Of a DNA stretch of 39,113 nt, positions 31,612 to 39,113 are shown piece by piece. Source of the DNA: Pseudomonas fluorescens (GTDB taxonomy: Bacteria > Pseudomonadota > Gammaproteobacteria > Pseudomonadales > Pseudomonadaceae); assembly GCF_005938625.1 (NCBI RefSeq), contig NZ_VCNJ01000037.1, positions 1 through 39,113 of the forward strand, given 5' to 3'. Under the pieces are notes generated by a model. The model made no database searches, was not told the DNA's origin, and saw nothing but the letters and a program-made list of their open reading frames with translations. A program made the position numbers and the translations under genes. Positions within the stretch are counted from its first letter, which is position 1. Every line of letters begins with the position of its first letter.

Positions 31612-32097
31612 TCAGGCCAGGGTCGGCAGGGGGCCGAGCTTGCCTTTGTGGTAAATCATCGGCGTCACCGGTTGCGCGGGCAGGATCAGGTTCTTCACCG
31701 CGCCAACAATGATCGCGTGATCACCACCGTCATATTCACGCCACAACTCACACTCGATGATCGCGGTGGCTTTGGCGAGGATCGGATTACCGAGTTCGCT
31801 CAGGTGCCACTCGATGTCCTTGGCCTTGTCCTTGCCCTTTCCGGCAAACGCATAGGCCTCGGCGGTCTGGTCGGCGGACAGCAAATGAATTGCGAATTTC
31901 TTGCTGTCGCGCAGCACCGGGTAAGTGTCGGAAGCGTAGTTGGGGCAGAACAGCACCAGCGCCGGGTCAATCGACAGCGCACTGAAGGCGCTGGCGGTGA
32001 TGCCGACGATGCCGCCATCCGGGTCGAGGGTGGTGACCACCGTGACGCCGGACGGGAACGAGCTCATGACGTCTTTGTAAATGCCGGGTTCGATCAT
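31612..32097 (-). CDS. NAD(P)H:flavin oxidoreductase (flavin reductase-like, HpaC/RutF type)
   Basis: A 161-residue FMN-binding split-barrel reductase. It supplies reduced flavin to a separate monooxygenase. Marks are FPSGVTVVTTLDPDGGIVGI and TASAFSALSIDPALVLFCPN (about residues 14-53; flavin phosphate and ring contacts), KKFAIHLLSADQ near 66, and YDGGDHAIIVGAV near 120 (the conserved D-H pair). GGAG precedes the ATG by 10 bases; 12 bases separate it from the aldehyde dehydrogenase gene upstream. No oxygenase component is encoded in the window, so its partner is elsewhere or absent. Confidence 0.9.
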   Translation of the reverse strand: MIEPGIYKDVMSSFPSGVTVVTTLDPDGGIVGITASAFSALSIDPALVLFCPNYASDTYPVLRDSKKFAIHLLSADQTAEAYAFAGKGKDKAKDIEWHLSELGNPILAKATAIIECELWREYDGGDHAIIVGAVKNLILPAQPVTPMIYHKGKLGPLPTLA

Positions 32098-32109
32098 TTC
32101 GCAGGACTC

Positions 32110-33591
32110 CTAGCGCATCACAAACGGATCAGGCATTGGCGCCTGAGAAAGGTTGATCCACACCGTTTTCAGTTCGGTGTAGGCCAGCACCGAATCGATG
32201 CCGCTTTCGCGTCCATAGCCACTGTTCTTGAAGCCGCCGATCGGTGCCATCGCCGATACCGCGCGGTAAGTGTTGACCCAGATAATCCCCGAACGCACAT
32301 CACGAGCAAGGCGATGGGCACGGCCGAGATCGCGGGTCCAGATGCCGGCGGCGAGGCCGAACTGCGAGTCGTTGGCGATGGCCAGCGCTTCCGCTTCATC
32401 TTTAAAACGAATCACTGAAGCCACCGGGCCGAAGACTTCTTCCTGCATGATCTTCATCGAATTGCGGTCGCATTCGAACAGCGTTGGCTCGTAGAACCAG
32501 CCTTCACCGAGATTGGTTGGGCGCTTGCCGCCGGTACGCAAACGCGCGCCTTCAGCGATGGCATCGGCGACCAGACCTTCGACCACCGCCAGTTGCTGCG
32601 CGGTGGCCATCGGGCCCATCTCGCTGTTGTCTTCTTGCGGGTTGCCGATGCGGATGCGCTGGGCGCGCTCGACCAGTCGATTGACGAATTCGTCGTAGAT
32701 TTCGTCCTGCACCAACAGCCGTGAACCGGACACGCAACTCTGACCGGACGCCGCGTAGATCCCGGCAATCGCGCCGTTGATCGCGCTGTCCAGATCGGCG
32801 TCGGCGAAGATGATGTTCGGCGACTTGCCGCCCAGTTCCAGCGACAGCTTGGCGAAGTTCTCGGCGCTGCTGCGCACCACATGGCGTGCCGTCGCCGCGC
32901 CGCCAGTGAAGGCGATTTTGCGGATCAACGGATGGCGGGTGAGGGCGGCACCAGTGCTCGGGCCGTAACCGGTGACGACGTTGACCACGCCCGGCGGAAT
33001 CCCGGCTTCGAGGGCCAGACGCGCCAGCTCAAGAATCGTTGCCGAGGCGTGCTCGGACGGTTTGATCACAATCGTGTTGCCGGCGGCGAGGGCCGGGGCG
33101 AGTTTGATTGCGGTCAGATAGAGCGGGCTGTTCCACGGAATGATCGCCGCGACCACGCCCATCGCTTCGTGCACGGTGTAGGCGAACAGATCCGGCTTAT
33201 CCAGTGGCAGCGTGCCGCCTTCGAGCTTGTCGGCAAGGCCGGCGGTGTAGTGAAAGAACTCCGGCAGATAACTGACCTGGCCACGGGTTTCGCGGATCAG
33301 CTTGCCGTTGTCGCGGCTTTCCAGCTGCGCCAGTTGCTCTTTATTTTCTGCGATCAAATCACCGAGACGGCGCAGTAACTTGCCGCGTGCGGTGGCGGTC
33401 AGGCCGCGCCACGCCGGGCTGTCGAAAGCAGTCTGTGCCGATTGCACGGCGCGCTCGACGTCCGCCTCATCAGCGTCGGGCAGCTCCGCCCAGGCTTGCG
33501 CCGTGGCCGGGTTGAGGCTTTCGAAGGTCTTGCCGGAGAGGGCGTCGACCCATTCTCCGCCGATGCACATCTGGAAGCGTGCGAGTGTCAT
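32110..33591 (-). CDS. Aldehyde dehydrogenase
   Basis: A 493-residue NAD(P)-dependent aldehyde dehydrogenase with intact active site: N154 (IPWNSP), E252 (LELGGKSPN) and nucleophile C286 (GQSCVSGSR). KPSEHA (177-182) is the cofactor ribose loop and EEVFGPV near 394 is conserved. Length is typical. The ATG overlaps the upstream hydrolase stop by 4 bases. In this setting it probably oxidises a semialdehyde or hydroxylactone produced by ring opening to an acid. The substrate cannot be told from sequence; betaine-aldehyde and hydroxymuconic-semialdehyde dehydrogenases are the nearest-looking groups to me. Confidence 0.92.
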   Translation of the reverse strand: MTLARFQMCIGGEWVDALSGKTFESLNPATAQAWAELPDADEADVERAVQSAQTAFDSPAWRGLTATARGKLLRRLGDLIAENKEQLAQLESRDNGKLIRETRGQVSYLPEFFHYTAGLADKLEGGTLPLDKPDLFAYTVHEAMGVVAAIIPWNSPLYLTAIKLAPALAAGNTIVIKPSEHASATILELARLALEAGIPPGVVNVVTGYGPSTGAALTRHPLIRKIAFTGGAATARHVVRSSAENFAKLSLELGGKSPNIIFADADLDSAINGAIAGIYAASGQSCVSGSRLLVQDEIYDEFVNRLVERAQRIRIGNPQEDNSEMGPMATAQQLAVVEGLVADAIAEGARLRTGGKRPTNLGEGWFYEPTLFECDRNSMKIMQEEVFGPVASVIRFKDEAEALAIANDSQFGLAAGIWTRDLGRAHRLARDVRSGIIWVNTYRAVSAMAPIGGFKNSGYGRESGIDSVLAYTELKTVWINLSQAPMPDPFVMR

Positions 33592-34421
33592 GCAACGATC
33601 CCCTTTATATGGTTTTGTCGGGAGTGTGCGAATTGGAGAAATTCCAGCAGCGTCTGATTGACCAGACGCGGCGACTCTACGGGCATCATATGCCGTTGCT
33701 CAGGCAGCACGGCAACCTTCGCACCAGGGATGCGCCGGGCCAGTTGCTCGGCCATTTCCGGGGTTGAACCGGGGTCGAGTTCGCCAGTGGCGATCAGCGT
33801 CGGCGCCTGAATGCTGCCGAGGTCGTCGGCGCGGTACATGTCTTGGGTGGCGAACAATTCGTAGGTGGTCAGGTAACCCTGCGGATCATTATTGGCAAGG
33901 GTCTGGCGCAATGCGGCGATCTGCGCCGGATTGGCCGCTTGATACTCGCGGCTGAACCAGCGTGACAACGCGGCTTCAGCGTTGGCGTCCGGGCCATGTT
34001 CGGCCGCTTGCGCGGTGCGAGCGATGACGCCGGCACGCTGTTCTTCGCTGCGGTTGAACACACTGTTCAACACCACCAGGCTTTGCAGGCGCTCCGGGTA
34101 ATGCAGGGCAAAGGCCCGCGCGACCAGACCGCCCATGGAGAAGCCGATCACCGCTGCCTGTGGCAGATTCAGGTGATCGAGCAGCTCCAGCAATTGATCG
34201 GCGTACCCGAGCAGGTTGGTGCCGCTGGCCGGTCGCGGGCTGGCGCCATGGCCAAGCATGTCGTAGGCGATCACCCGGTATTGGCTGGACAGGCCGACAA
34301 TCTGCCCGCCCCACATTTCTTTGTTCAGGCCCACGCCGTGGATCAAAACCACGGGCTGGCCTTGGCCGGTCGCCAGGTAACTGGTGCCAGCCGGGGTGAG
34401 TTCAGCGGTGAGCCGAATCAT
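33588..34421 (-). CDS. Alpha/beta hydrolase, RutD-like
   Basis: A 277-residue hydrolase. The oxyanion motif is LIHGVGLNKEMW (26-37), the nucleophile is S95 in IGFSMGGLVA, the acid lies in TGELDPGSTP near 218 and the histidine in PEQRHMMPVE near 246. The overall pattern matches RutD, 3-oxoadipate enol-lactonase and related C-C or C-N hydrolases. The ATG at 34421 has AGGAG 7 bases upstream; a longer frame to 34565 would lie inside the PF06684 gene. It is coupled to the aldehyde dehydrogenase and lies 31 bases after the PF06684 gene. Confidence 0.87.
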   Translation of the reverse strand: MIRLTAELTPAGTSYLATGQGQPVVLIHGVGLNKEMWGGQIVGLSSQYRVIAYDMLGHGASPRPASGTNLLGYADQLLELLDHLNLPQAAVIGFSMGGLVARAFALHYPERLQSLVVLNSVFNRSEEQRAGVIARTAQAAEHGPDANAEAALSRWFSREYQAANPAQIAALRQTLANNDPQGYLTTYELFATQDMYRADDLGSIQAPTLIATGELDPGSTPEMAEQLARRIPGAKVAVLPEQRHMMPVESPRLVNQTLLEFLQFAHSRQNHIKGIVA

Positions 34422-34452
34422 GGAGCGCTCCTGCAATGCCTTTTTATTGTGA

Positions 34453-35043
34453 TTACTGGGCTTTTTCGGCGGCCAGTTCTTCCAGATCGATGTAGCGGTT
34501 ACCGATGCGCGGGTGCAGGCGACCACCGTCGGCGCAGCCCAGCACGACGACGATTTCATCGGCACGCGGCGCGTCTTCGATCTGCATTTCCAGGGTGATG
34601 TAGTGCGAACGCTGACCTTCGTCGTCCTTGTGCATCATCGGGATCTGAATCGAAGTGCCCGGGCCGCCACGCTTGTTGGTGAAGCTCAGGTAACTCTTGG
34701 CGTTGACGGCTTCGCGGTAGTGGTTGCCGAAGCGCAGGGTGTGGATCACGGCGGAGGCGTGTTCGATCTCGCCATCAGCACCGACCACGGCGGCTTTGCC
34801 GTAGGCCTCGATCTTCTCGGCGCCGCCGATGATGCCGACCAGACGCTCAACCATCAGCGCACCGAGGTCAGAGCAGTTGGCGCGGATCTGCGGTTTGAGG
34901 TCTTCAACGAAACCGTTGCCCACCCAAGGGTTTTTCATCACCACGGCGAGGCCGACCATGGTCACTGGCTTGTCAGTGGCCTTGCCGCCTTCAATGAAGG
35001 TTTCTTCGACATAGCTGACGATCTTGCGAATTTCGAAACTCAT
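34453..35043 (-). CDS. Amino acid synthesis family protein (PF06684, DUF1185)
   Basis: A 196-residue protein of the PF06684 group, whose structural study reported a chorismate-mutase-like fold variant and whose enzyme function is not settled. Typical segments are MSFEIRKIVSYVEETFIEGG at the N-terminus, VVMKNPWVGNGFVEDL near 35, GKAAVVGADGEIEHASAVIH near 83, the glycine-rich KRGGPGTSIQIPMMHKDD near 123 and VLGCADGGRLHPRIG near 170. GGAG 7 bases upstream fixes the ATG at 35043. First gene of the leftward enzyme operon, directly behind the operator at 35084. In this context it may be an isomerase or hydrolase acting on a ring-opened intermediate, or an accessory protein. Confidence 0.88.
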   Translation of the reverse strand: MSFEIRKIVSYVEETFIEGGKATDKPVTMVGLAVVMKNPWVGNGFVEDLKPQIRANCSDLGALMVERLVGIIGGAEKIEAYGKAAVVGADGEIEHASAVIHTLRFGNHYREAVNAKSYLSFTNKRGGPGTSIQIPMMHKDDEGQRSHYITLEMQIEDAPRADEIVVVLGCADGGRLHPRIGNRYIDLEELAAEKAQ

Positions 35044-35083
35044 GAGCTGCTCCGTAGGGGGATTGAGAGTGTCTGTGCGTCTG

Positions 35084-35111
35084 ATGGTATACCATAATAC
35101 CGATCGTGCAA
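35084..35111 (-). promoter_or_regulatory. Promoter and operator of the catabolic enzyme operon
   Basis: Minus strand: -35 TTGCAC (35111-35106), 16-base spacer, -10 TACCAT (35089-35084). The perfect 12-bp palindrome ATGGTATACCAT (35084-35095) covers the -10, and the plus-strand continuation AATACC repeats the other two sites. The -35 hexamer and spacer length match the importer promoter at 27794. Confidence 0.65.
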
Positions 35112-35184
35112 GTCCCCTTGATGACTTTTGCCGCATCACCCCGGCGAATGGTCATGTATTCAAATCCCAAAGCCCCACCAATCT

Positions 35185-35276
35185 CTGTGGGAGCGAGCTT
35201 GCTCGCGAAGAGGCCCTTCCAGTCGACATGTTCATTGCCTGACCCAGCGCTTTCGCGAGCAAGCTCGCTCCCACAG
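35185..35276. repeat. REP pair (REPIN), GTGGGAGCGAGC type
   Basis: Inverted CTGTGGGAGCGAGCTTGCTC and GAGCAAGCTCGCTCCCACAG around a variable loop, in the divergent gap between the PF06684 gene and the YCF48-like gene. With the flanking promoters it accounts for the 449-base gap 35044-35492. Confidence 0.92.
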
Positions 35277-35380
35277 GGGAATTCATCTGTTACAGAGGGC
35301 CGCTTTCGGTTAACAAAAGATAACGTGGCGCCGATTGTCAGACGTTTCGAAAGCCCGATAGGATGAGCCAGCTTCCGAAG

Positions 35381-35394
35381 TGGCTCTGGATTGC
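35381..35394 (+). promoter_or_regulatory. Possible sigma-54 promoter of the YCF48-RND operon
   Basis: TGGCTC-N4-TTGC matches the -24/-12 consensus TGGCAC-N4-TTGC with one mismatch and exact spacing. A start near 35406 gives a leader of about 87 bases. I found no clear enhancer-binding site, so confidence is modest. Confidence 0.4.
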
Positions 35395-35492
35395 GGGTTT
35401 CAGGACTATGCTCCTGAGCAGCCATCAGCGGAGCACACTTGCGGCGCCCTTTAAGGCCTGATGGCCTAACAATAATAAATAGGGGAAGGTCT

Positions 35493-36536
35493 ATGAGTCG
35501 TTGCCGCCCGCCGGCGTTACGCAACACCGCGTTGCTGGCCACAGCACTCTCTCTGCTGGGCTTTGCCACGTTATCGGCACCGGTGATCGCCGTCGAGGCG
35601 CCGGCCGATGTGGTCTATGCCACTGAATCCGCCAAAGCCGCGAAAAGCCTGATTCTCGATGTCGTCCACGCTGGTGCGCGCCTGGTCGCGGTTGGCGATC
35701 GCGGGCACATTCTCTATTCCGATGACCAGGGCAAAACCTGGACGCAAGCCAAAGTGCCGACCCGGCAACTGCTGACCGCGGTGTACTTTGTCGACGACAA
35801 GCACGGCTGGGCGGTCGGCCACGACGCGCAAATCCTCGCCAGCGCAGACGGCGGTCTGACCTGGACCAAGCAATTCGAAGACCTCAAACGTGAATCGCCG
35901 CTGCTCGACGTCTGGTTCAAGGACGTCAACAGCGGCCTCGCCGTAGGCGCGTATGGTGCGCTGCTGGAAACCACCGATGGCGGCAAGAACTGGGAAGACG
36001 TCAGTGACCGCCTCGACAACGAAGATCAATTCCACCTCAACGCCATCGCGGCGGTGAAGGACGCCGGGCTGTTTATCGTTGGCGAGTCGGGCAGCATGTT
36101 CCGCTCCGCCGACGAGGGCCAGACCTGGGAAAAACTCGAAGGCCCGTACGAAGGTTCGCTGTTCGGTGTGATCGGCACGGCGCAGCCGCAGACCCTGCTG
36201 GCCTACGGCTTGCGGGGCAATCTTTATCGCTCAACGGATTTTGGCAGCACCTGGGAACAGGTCGAATTGAAAGCCGCGCGCGGTGCACTGGAGTTCGGCC
36301 TGTCCGGTGCGACGCTGCTCGAAGACGGTTCGATCGTCATCGTCGGCAACGGCGGTTCGGTGATCAGCAGCAGCGACAACGGCGAGACCTTCAGTGTGTT
36401 CAACCGTCCGGACCGCATCTCGCTGTCATCGGTCACCGCTGCCGGCGACGGCAACCTGATTCTGAGCGGGCAGGGTGGTCTTCACACCACACAGCCGAAC
36501 GGTGCCGAGATCAATAACAAGAAGGCGGGGCTATGA
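35493..36536 (+). CDS. YCF48/BNR-type beta-propeller protein, exported
   Basis: A 347-residue protein with a signal peptide (NTALLATALSLLGFATLSA, then PVIAVEAP) followed by a beta-propeller built of about seven BNR-like blades, each with an S-x-D-x-G-x-T-W turn: SDDQGKTW, SADGGLTW, TTDGGKNW, SADEGQTW, STDFGSTW, SSDNGETF. It resembles the YCF48/photosystem II assembly-factor family by fold only; in pseudomonads these genes are usually paired with RND-type exporters and may serve as periplasmic or outer-membrane partners. The ATG at 35493 has GGGGAAGG just upstream. The stop overlaps the exporter start (ATGA). Confidence 0.88.
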   Translation: MSRCRPPALRNTALLATALSLLGFATLSAPVIAVEAPADVVYATESAKAAKSLILDVVHAGARLVAVGDRGHILYSDDQGKTWTQAKVPTRQLLTAVYFVDDKHGWAVGHDAQILASADGGLTWTKQFEDLKRESPLLDVWFKDVNSGLAVGAYGALLETTDGGKNWEDVSDRLDNEDQFHLNAIAAVKDAGLFIVGESGSMFRSADEGQTWEKLEGPYEGSLFGVIGTAQPQTLLAYGLRGNLYRSTDFGSTWEQVELKAARGALEFGLSGATLLEDGSIVIVGNGGSVISSSDNGETFSVFNRPDRISLSSVTAAGDGNLILSGQGGLHTTQPNGAEINNKKAGL

Positions 36537-38917
36537 CTTCCTTGATCACTCCTCAGCAGGACAAGGCGACGTTTCTTGAGCGCCTGATCTTCAACAACCG
36601 CCCGGCAGTGATCCTGATCTGTCTGGTGGTGAGCATTTTCCTGTTCTGGCAGGCCACGCTGATCCGGCCGTCGACCAGTTTCGAAAAAATGATCCCGCTC
36701 AAGCATCCGTTCATCGAGAAGATGATGGAGCACCGCAACGATCTGGCGAACCTCGGTAACACCGTGCGTATTTCGGTGGAAGCGACTGACGGCGACATCT
36801 TCTCCAAGGAATACATGGAGACCCTGCGCCAGATCAACGACGAGGTGTTCTACATTTCCGGCGTCGACCGCTCCGGCCTGAAGTCGCTGTGGAGCCCGAG
36901 CGTACGCTGGACCGAAGTGACCGAAGAGGGTTTCGCTGGCGGTGAGGTGATCCCGCAGAGTTACAACGGCTCGCAGGACAGCCTCGATCTGCTGCGCAAC
37001 AACGTGCTCAAGTCCGGCCAGGTCGGGCGCCTGGTGGCCAACGACTTCAAGTCGAGCATCGTCGACATCCCGCTGCTGGAGTCTTACCCGGACCCGGAAG
37101 ACCAAGGTAAGTTGCTCGCACTGGACTACCGCAAGTTCTCCCATGAGCTTGAAGACAAGATCCGCAACAAGTTCGAAGCACAGAACCCCAACGTCAAAAT
37201 CCACATCGTCGGTTTTGCCAAGAAAGTCGGCGACCTGATCGACGGTCTGGTGATGGTGGTGTTGTTCTTCGGCATCGCGTTCGTCATCACCCTGATCCTG
37301 CTGTTGTGGTTCACCAACTGCGTACGCAGCACCATTGCGGTGTTGAGTACGACGCTGGTGGCGGTGGTCTGGCAGCTCGGCTTGATGCACTTCTTCGGCT
37401 TCGGACTTGATCCGTATTCGATGCTGGTGCCGTTTCTGATTTTCGCCATCGGTATTTCACACGGGGTGCAGAAGATCAACGGTATCGCCCTGCAATCCAG
37501 CGAGGCCGACAACGCCCTGACCGCAGCGCGACGTACCTTCCGGCAACTGTTCCTGCCGGGTATGATCGCGATTCTGGCGGATGCGGTGGGTTTCATCACA
37601 CTGCTGATCATCGACATCGGCGTGATCCGTGAACTGGCCATTGGCGCGTCGATCGGCGTGGCGGTGATCGTGTTCACCAACCTGATTCTGCTGCCGGTGG
37701 CGATTTCCTATGTCGGCATCAGCAAGCGCGCGATTGCCAAGAGCAAGAAAGACGCGAACCGCGAACACCCGTTCTGGCGCTTGCTGTCGAACTTCGCCAA
37801 CCCGAAAGTCGCACGCATCTCAGTGGTGCTGGCGCTGATCGCCTTCGGTGGCGGCCTCTGGTACAGCCAGAACCTGAAAATCGGCGACCTCGACCAGGGC
37901 GCGCCGGAACTGCGTCCGGACTCGCGCTACAACAAGGACAACAACTTCATCATCAACAATTACTCCACCAGCTCTGACGTATTGGTGGTGATGGTCAAGA
38001 CCAAGGCCGAAGGCTGTTCGCGTTATGAAGCCATGGCGCCAATCGATCAGTTGATGTGGAAGATGCAGAACACCGAGGGCGTGCAGTCGGCGATCTCGCT
38101 GGTGACTGTGTCCAAACAGATGATCAAGGGCATGAACGAGGGCAACCTGAAATGGGAAACCCTGTCGCGCAACCCGGACGTGCTGAACAACTCGATTGCC
38201 CGCGCTGACGGTCTGTACAACAACAGCTGCTCGCTGGCGCCGGTGCTGGTGTTCCTCAACGATCACAAGGCTGAAACCCTGGATCGTGCAGTGGCTGCCG
38301 TGCAGGAATTCGCCAAGGAGAATAACAAGGACGGTCTGGAATTCATCCTCGCCGCCGGTAACGCCGGGATCGAAGCGGCCACCAACGAAGTCATCAAACA
38401 GGCTGAGCTGACCATCCTGATTCTGGTGTACATCTGCGTGGCGGTGATGTGCATGATCACCTTCCGTTCGTGGGCCGCGACCCTGTGCATCGTCCTGCCG
38501 CTGGTACTGACCTCGGTACTCGGCAACGCGCTGATGGCGTTCATGGGCATCGGCGTGAAGGTTGCGACGCTGCCAGTGGTGGCGCTGGGTGTGGGGATTG
38601 GTGTCGACTACGGCATCTACATCTACAGCCGTCTGGAAAGTTTCCTGCGTGCCGGCCTGCCGTTGCAGGAAGCCTATTACCAGACGCTGAAATCCACCGG
38701 TAAAGCGGTGCTGTTCACCGGTCTGTGCCTGGCGATCGGCGTGTGCACGTGGATCTTCTCGGCGATCAAGTTCCAGGCCGATATGGGGCTGATGCTGACC
38801 TTCATGCTGCTGTGGAACATGTTCGGTGCGCTGTGGCTGCTGCCGGCACTGGCGAAGTTCCTGATCAAGCCGGAGAAACTGGCGGGGCAGAAGGGCAATT
38901 CGCTGTTTGCCCACTGA
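36533..38917 (+). CDS. RND/MMPL-family exporter with sterol-sensing-domain-like halves
   Basis: A 794-residue inner-membrane protein of the RND superfamily. TM1 (about 24-44, PAVILICLVVSIFLFWQATL) is followed by a periplasmic loop to about 230, a five-helix block (about 235-395, with GLDPYSMLVPFLIFAIGISH), a short TM7 near 430, a second periplasmic loop, and a second five-helix block (about 620-775, with VATLPVVALGVGIGVDYGIY). This two-by-six layout is that of HpnN/MmpL-type transporters of lipids or hydrophobic compounds, not AcrB-type drug pumps (about 1030 residues). It is co-translated with the YCF48-like protein. The DUF1302 and DUF1329 genes that often accompany such pairs are not next to it here. 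Cargo unknown. Confidence 0.9.
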   Translation: MTSLITPQQDKATFLERLIFNNRPAVILICLVVSIFLFWQATLIRPSTSFEKMIPLKHPFIEKMMEHRNDLANLGNTVRISVEATDGDIFSKEYMETLRQINDEVFYISGVDRSGLKSLWSPSVRWTEVTEEGFAGGEVIPQSYNGSQDSLDLLRNNVLKSGQVGRLVANDFKSSIVDIPLLESYPDPEDQGKLLALDYRKFSHELEDKIRNKFEAQNPNVKIHIVGFAKKVGDLIDGLVMVVLFFGIAFVITLILLLWFTNCVRSTIAVLSTTLVAVVWQLGLMHFFGFGLDPYSMLVPFLIFAIGISHGVQKINGIALQSSEADNALTAARRTFRQLFLPGMIAILADAVGFITLLIIDIGVIRELAIGASIGVAVIVFTNLILLPVAISYVGISKRAIAKSKKDANREHPFWRLLSNFANPKVARISVVLALIAFGGGLWYSQNLKIGDLDQGAPELRPDSRYNKDNNFIINNYSTSSDVLVVMVKTKAEGCSRYEAMAPIDQLMWKMQNTEGVQSAISLVTVSKQMIKGMNEGNLKWETLSRNPDVLNNSIARADGLYNNSCSLAPVLVFLNDHKAETLDRAVAAVQEFAKENNKDGLEFILAAGNAGIEAATNEVIKQAELTILILVYICVAVMCMITFRSWAATLCIVLPLVLTSVLGNALMAFMGIGVKVATLPVVALGVGIGVDYGIYIYSRLESFLRAGLPLQEAYYQTLKSTGKAVLFTGLCLAIGVCTWIFSAIKFQADMGLMLTFMLLWNMFGALWLLPALAKFLIKPEKLAGQKGNSLFAH

Positions 38918-38937
38918 TCTGAAGGGCTGAAACGACA

Positions 38938-38967
38938 AAGCCGCAACCTTAGGGTTGCGGCTTTTTT
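38938..38967 (+). terminator. Intrinsic terminator of the YCF48-RND operon
   Basis: Stem AAGCCGCAACC (38938-38948) / GGTTGCGGCTT (38953-38963), 4-base loop TTAG, with a run of six T (38962-38967). It lies 20 bases after the exporter stop codon. Confidence 0.93.
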
Positions 38968-38984
38968 GTTGTTTGAGATCAAGA

Positions 38985-39113
38985 GCCCCTCACCCCTAGC
39001 CCTCTCCCCGAGGGAGAGGGGACTGACCGAGGTGTGCGGCTTGATCCATCGACCTGAAATACCGAGTTGATTATGGATTCACAGCAAATCGTTCGACTTG
39101 AGATGCCGAGTTG
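38985..39113. repeat. Intergenic repeat, CCCTCTCCC type, cut by window edge
   Basis: Starts CCCCTCACCCCTAGCCCTCT and shows CTCTCCCC-gag-GGGAGAG as a hairpin, like the block at 27872-28090. It also contains GACCTGAAATACCGAGTTG and GACTTGAGATGCCGAGTTG as imperfect direct copies. No gene is visible to the right edge. Confidence 0.7.

Noticed and set aside
37820..38938. A 372-codon open frame antisense to the RND exporter
   Set aside because: His/Gln/Arg-rich shadow translation without start signals or recognisable fold.

Overview
The window is chromosomal DNA of a Pseudomonas species, most probably of the P. fluorescens group. The grounds are uniformly GC-rich genes, Pseudomonas-type REP/REPIN palindromes of the GTAGGAGYGAGC and GTGGGAGCGAGC kinds between genes, and protein families typical of that group. 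The organism call rests on recognition, not on a database search. I see no rRNA, tRNA, CRISPR array, insertion sequence or prophage.

Layout. (i) 1-6.0 kb, sulfur amino acids: a truncated secreted repeat protein, a reverse-transsulfuration pair (cystathionine beta-synthase and gamma-lyase), and the divergent B12-independent methionine synthase metE. (ii) 6.2-9.8 kb: an acetyltransferase, then a three-gene FecCD/BtuCD-type ABC importer behind a clear cobalamin riboswitch, so very likely a corrinoid importer. (iii) 9.8-19.0 kb, phosphorus: a short Ppx/GppA phosphatase, a perfect Pho box that appears to drive only a ~50-nt RNA ending in a strong terminator, and a phosphonate cluster. That cluster holds phnDCE, an iron alcohol dehydrogenase, an OPA-type MFS carrier, two LysR regulators and phosphonatase phnX, but no phnW transaminase. 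(iv) 19.0-20.1 kb: a ParD-like ribbon-helix-helix protein translationally coupled to a methionine aminopeptidase, behind an 11-bp phased repeat. (v) 20.3-23.5 kb: an alpha/beta hydrolase and an enoyl-CoA hydratase divergent from a TetR regulator, then a solute-binding-like protein without a signal peptide.

(vi) 23.7-35.1 kb is the most interesting part: a probable catabolic regulon. It comprises a polyamine-type ABC importer, a riboflavin-pathway DHBP synthase paralogue, a DUF1330 protein, a Nudix hydrolase, an FCD-type GntR regulator, a carboxymuconolactone decarboxylase-like protein, a flavin reductase, an aldehyde dehydrogenase, a RutD-like hydrolase and an 'amino acid synthesis' (PF06684) protein. 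Three separate promoter regions carry the same operator-like sequence (TGGTATACCA or a close variant followed by TAATAY) placed over or next to the -10 element. This ties the importer, the flavin-supply gene and the enzyme operon together, probably under the local GntR protein. The gene content resembles pathways that open N-heterocycles with a two-component flavin monooxygenase (trigonelline or Rut type), but no oxygenase component lies in the window.

(vii) 35.4-39.1 kb: a YCF48-like beta-propeller protein coupled to an RND/MMPL-type exporter behind a possible sigma-54 promoter, then a strong terminator and an intergenic repeat.
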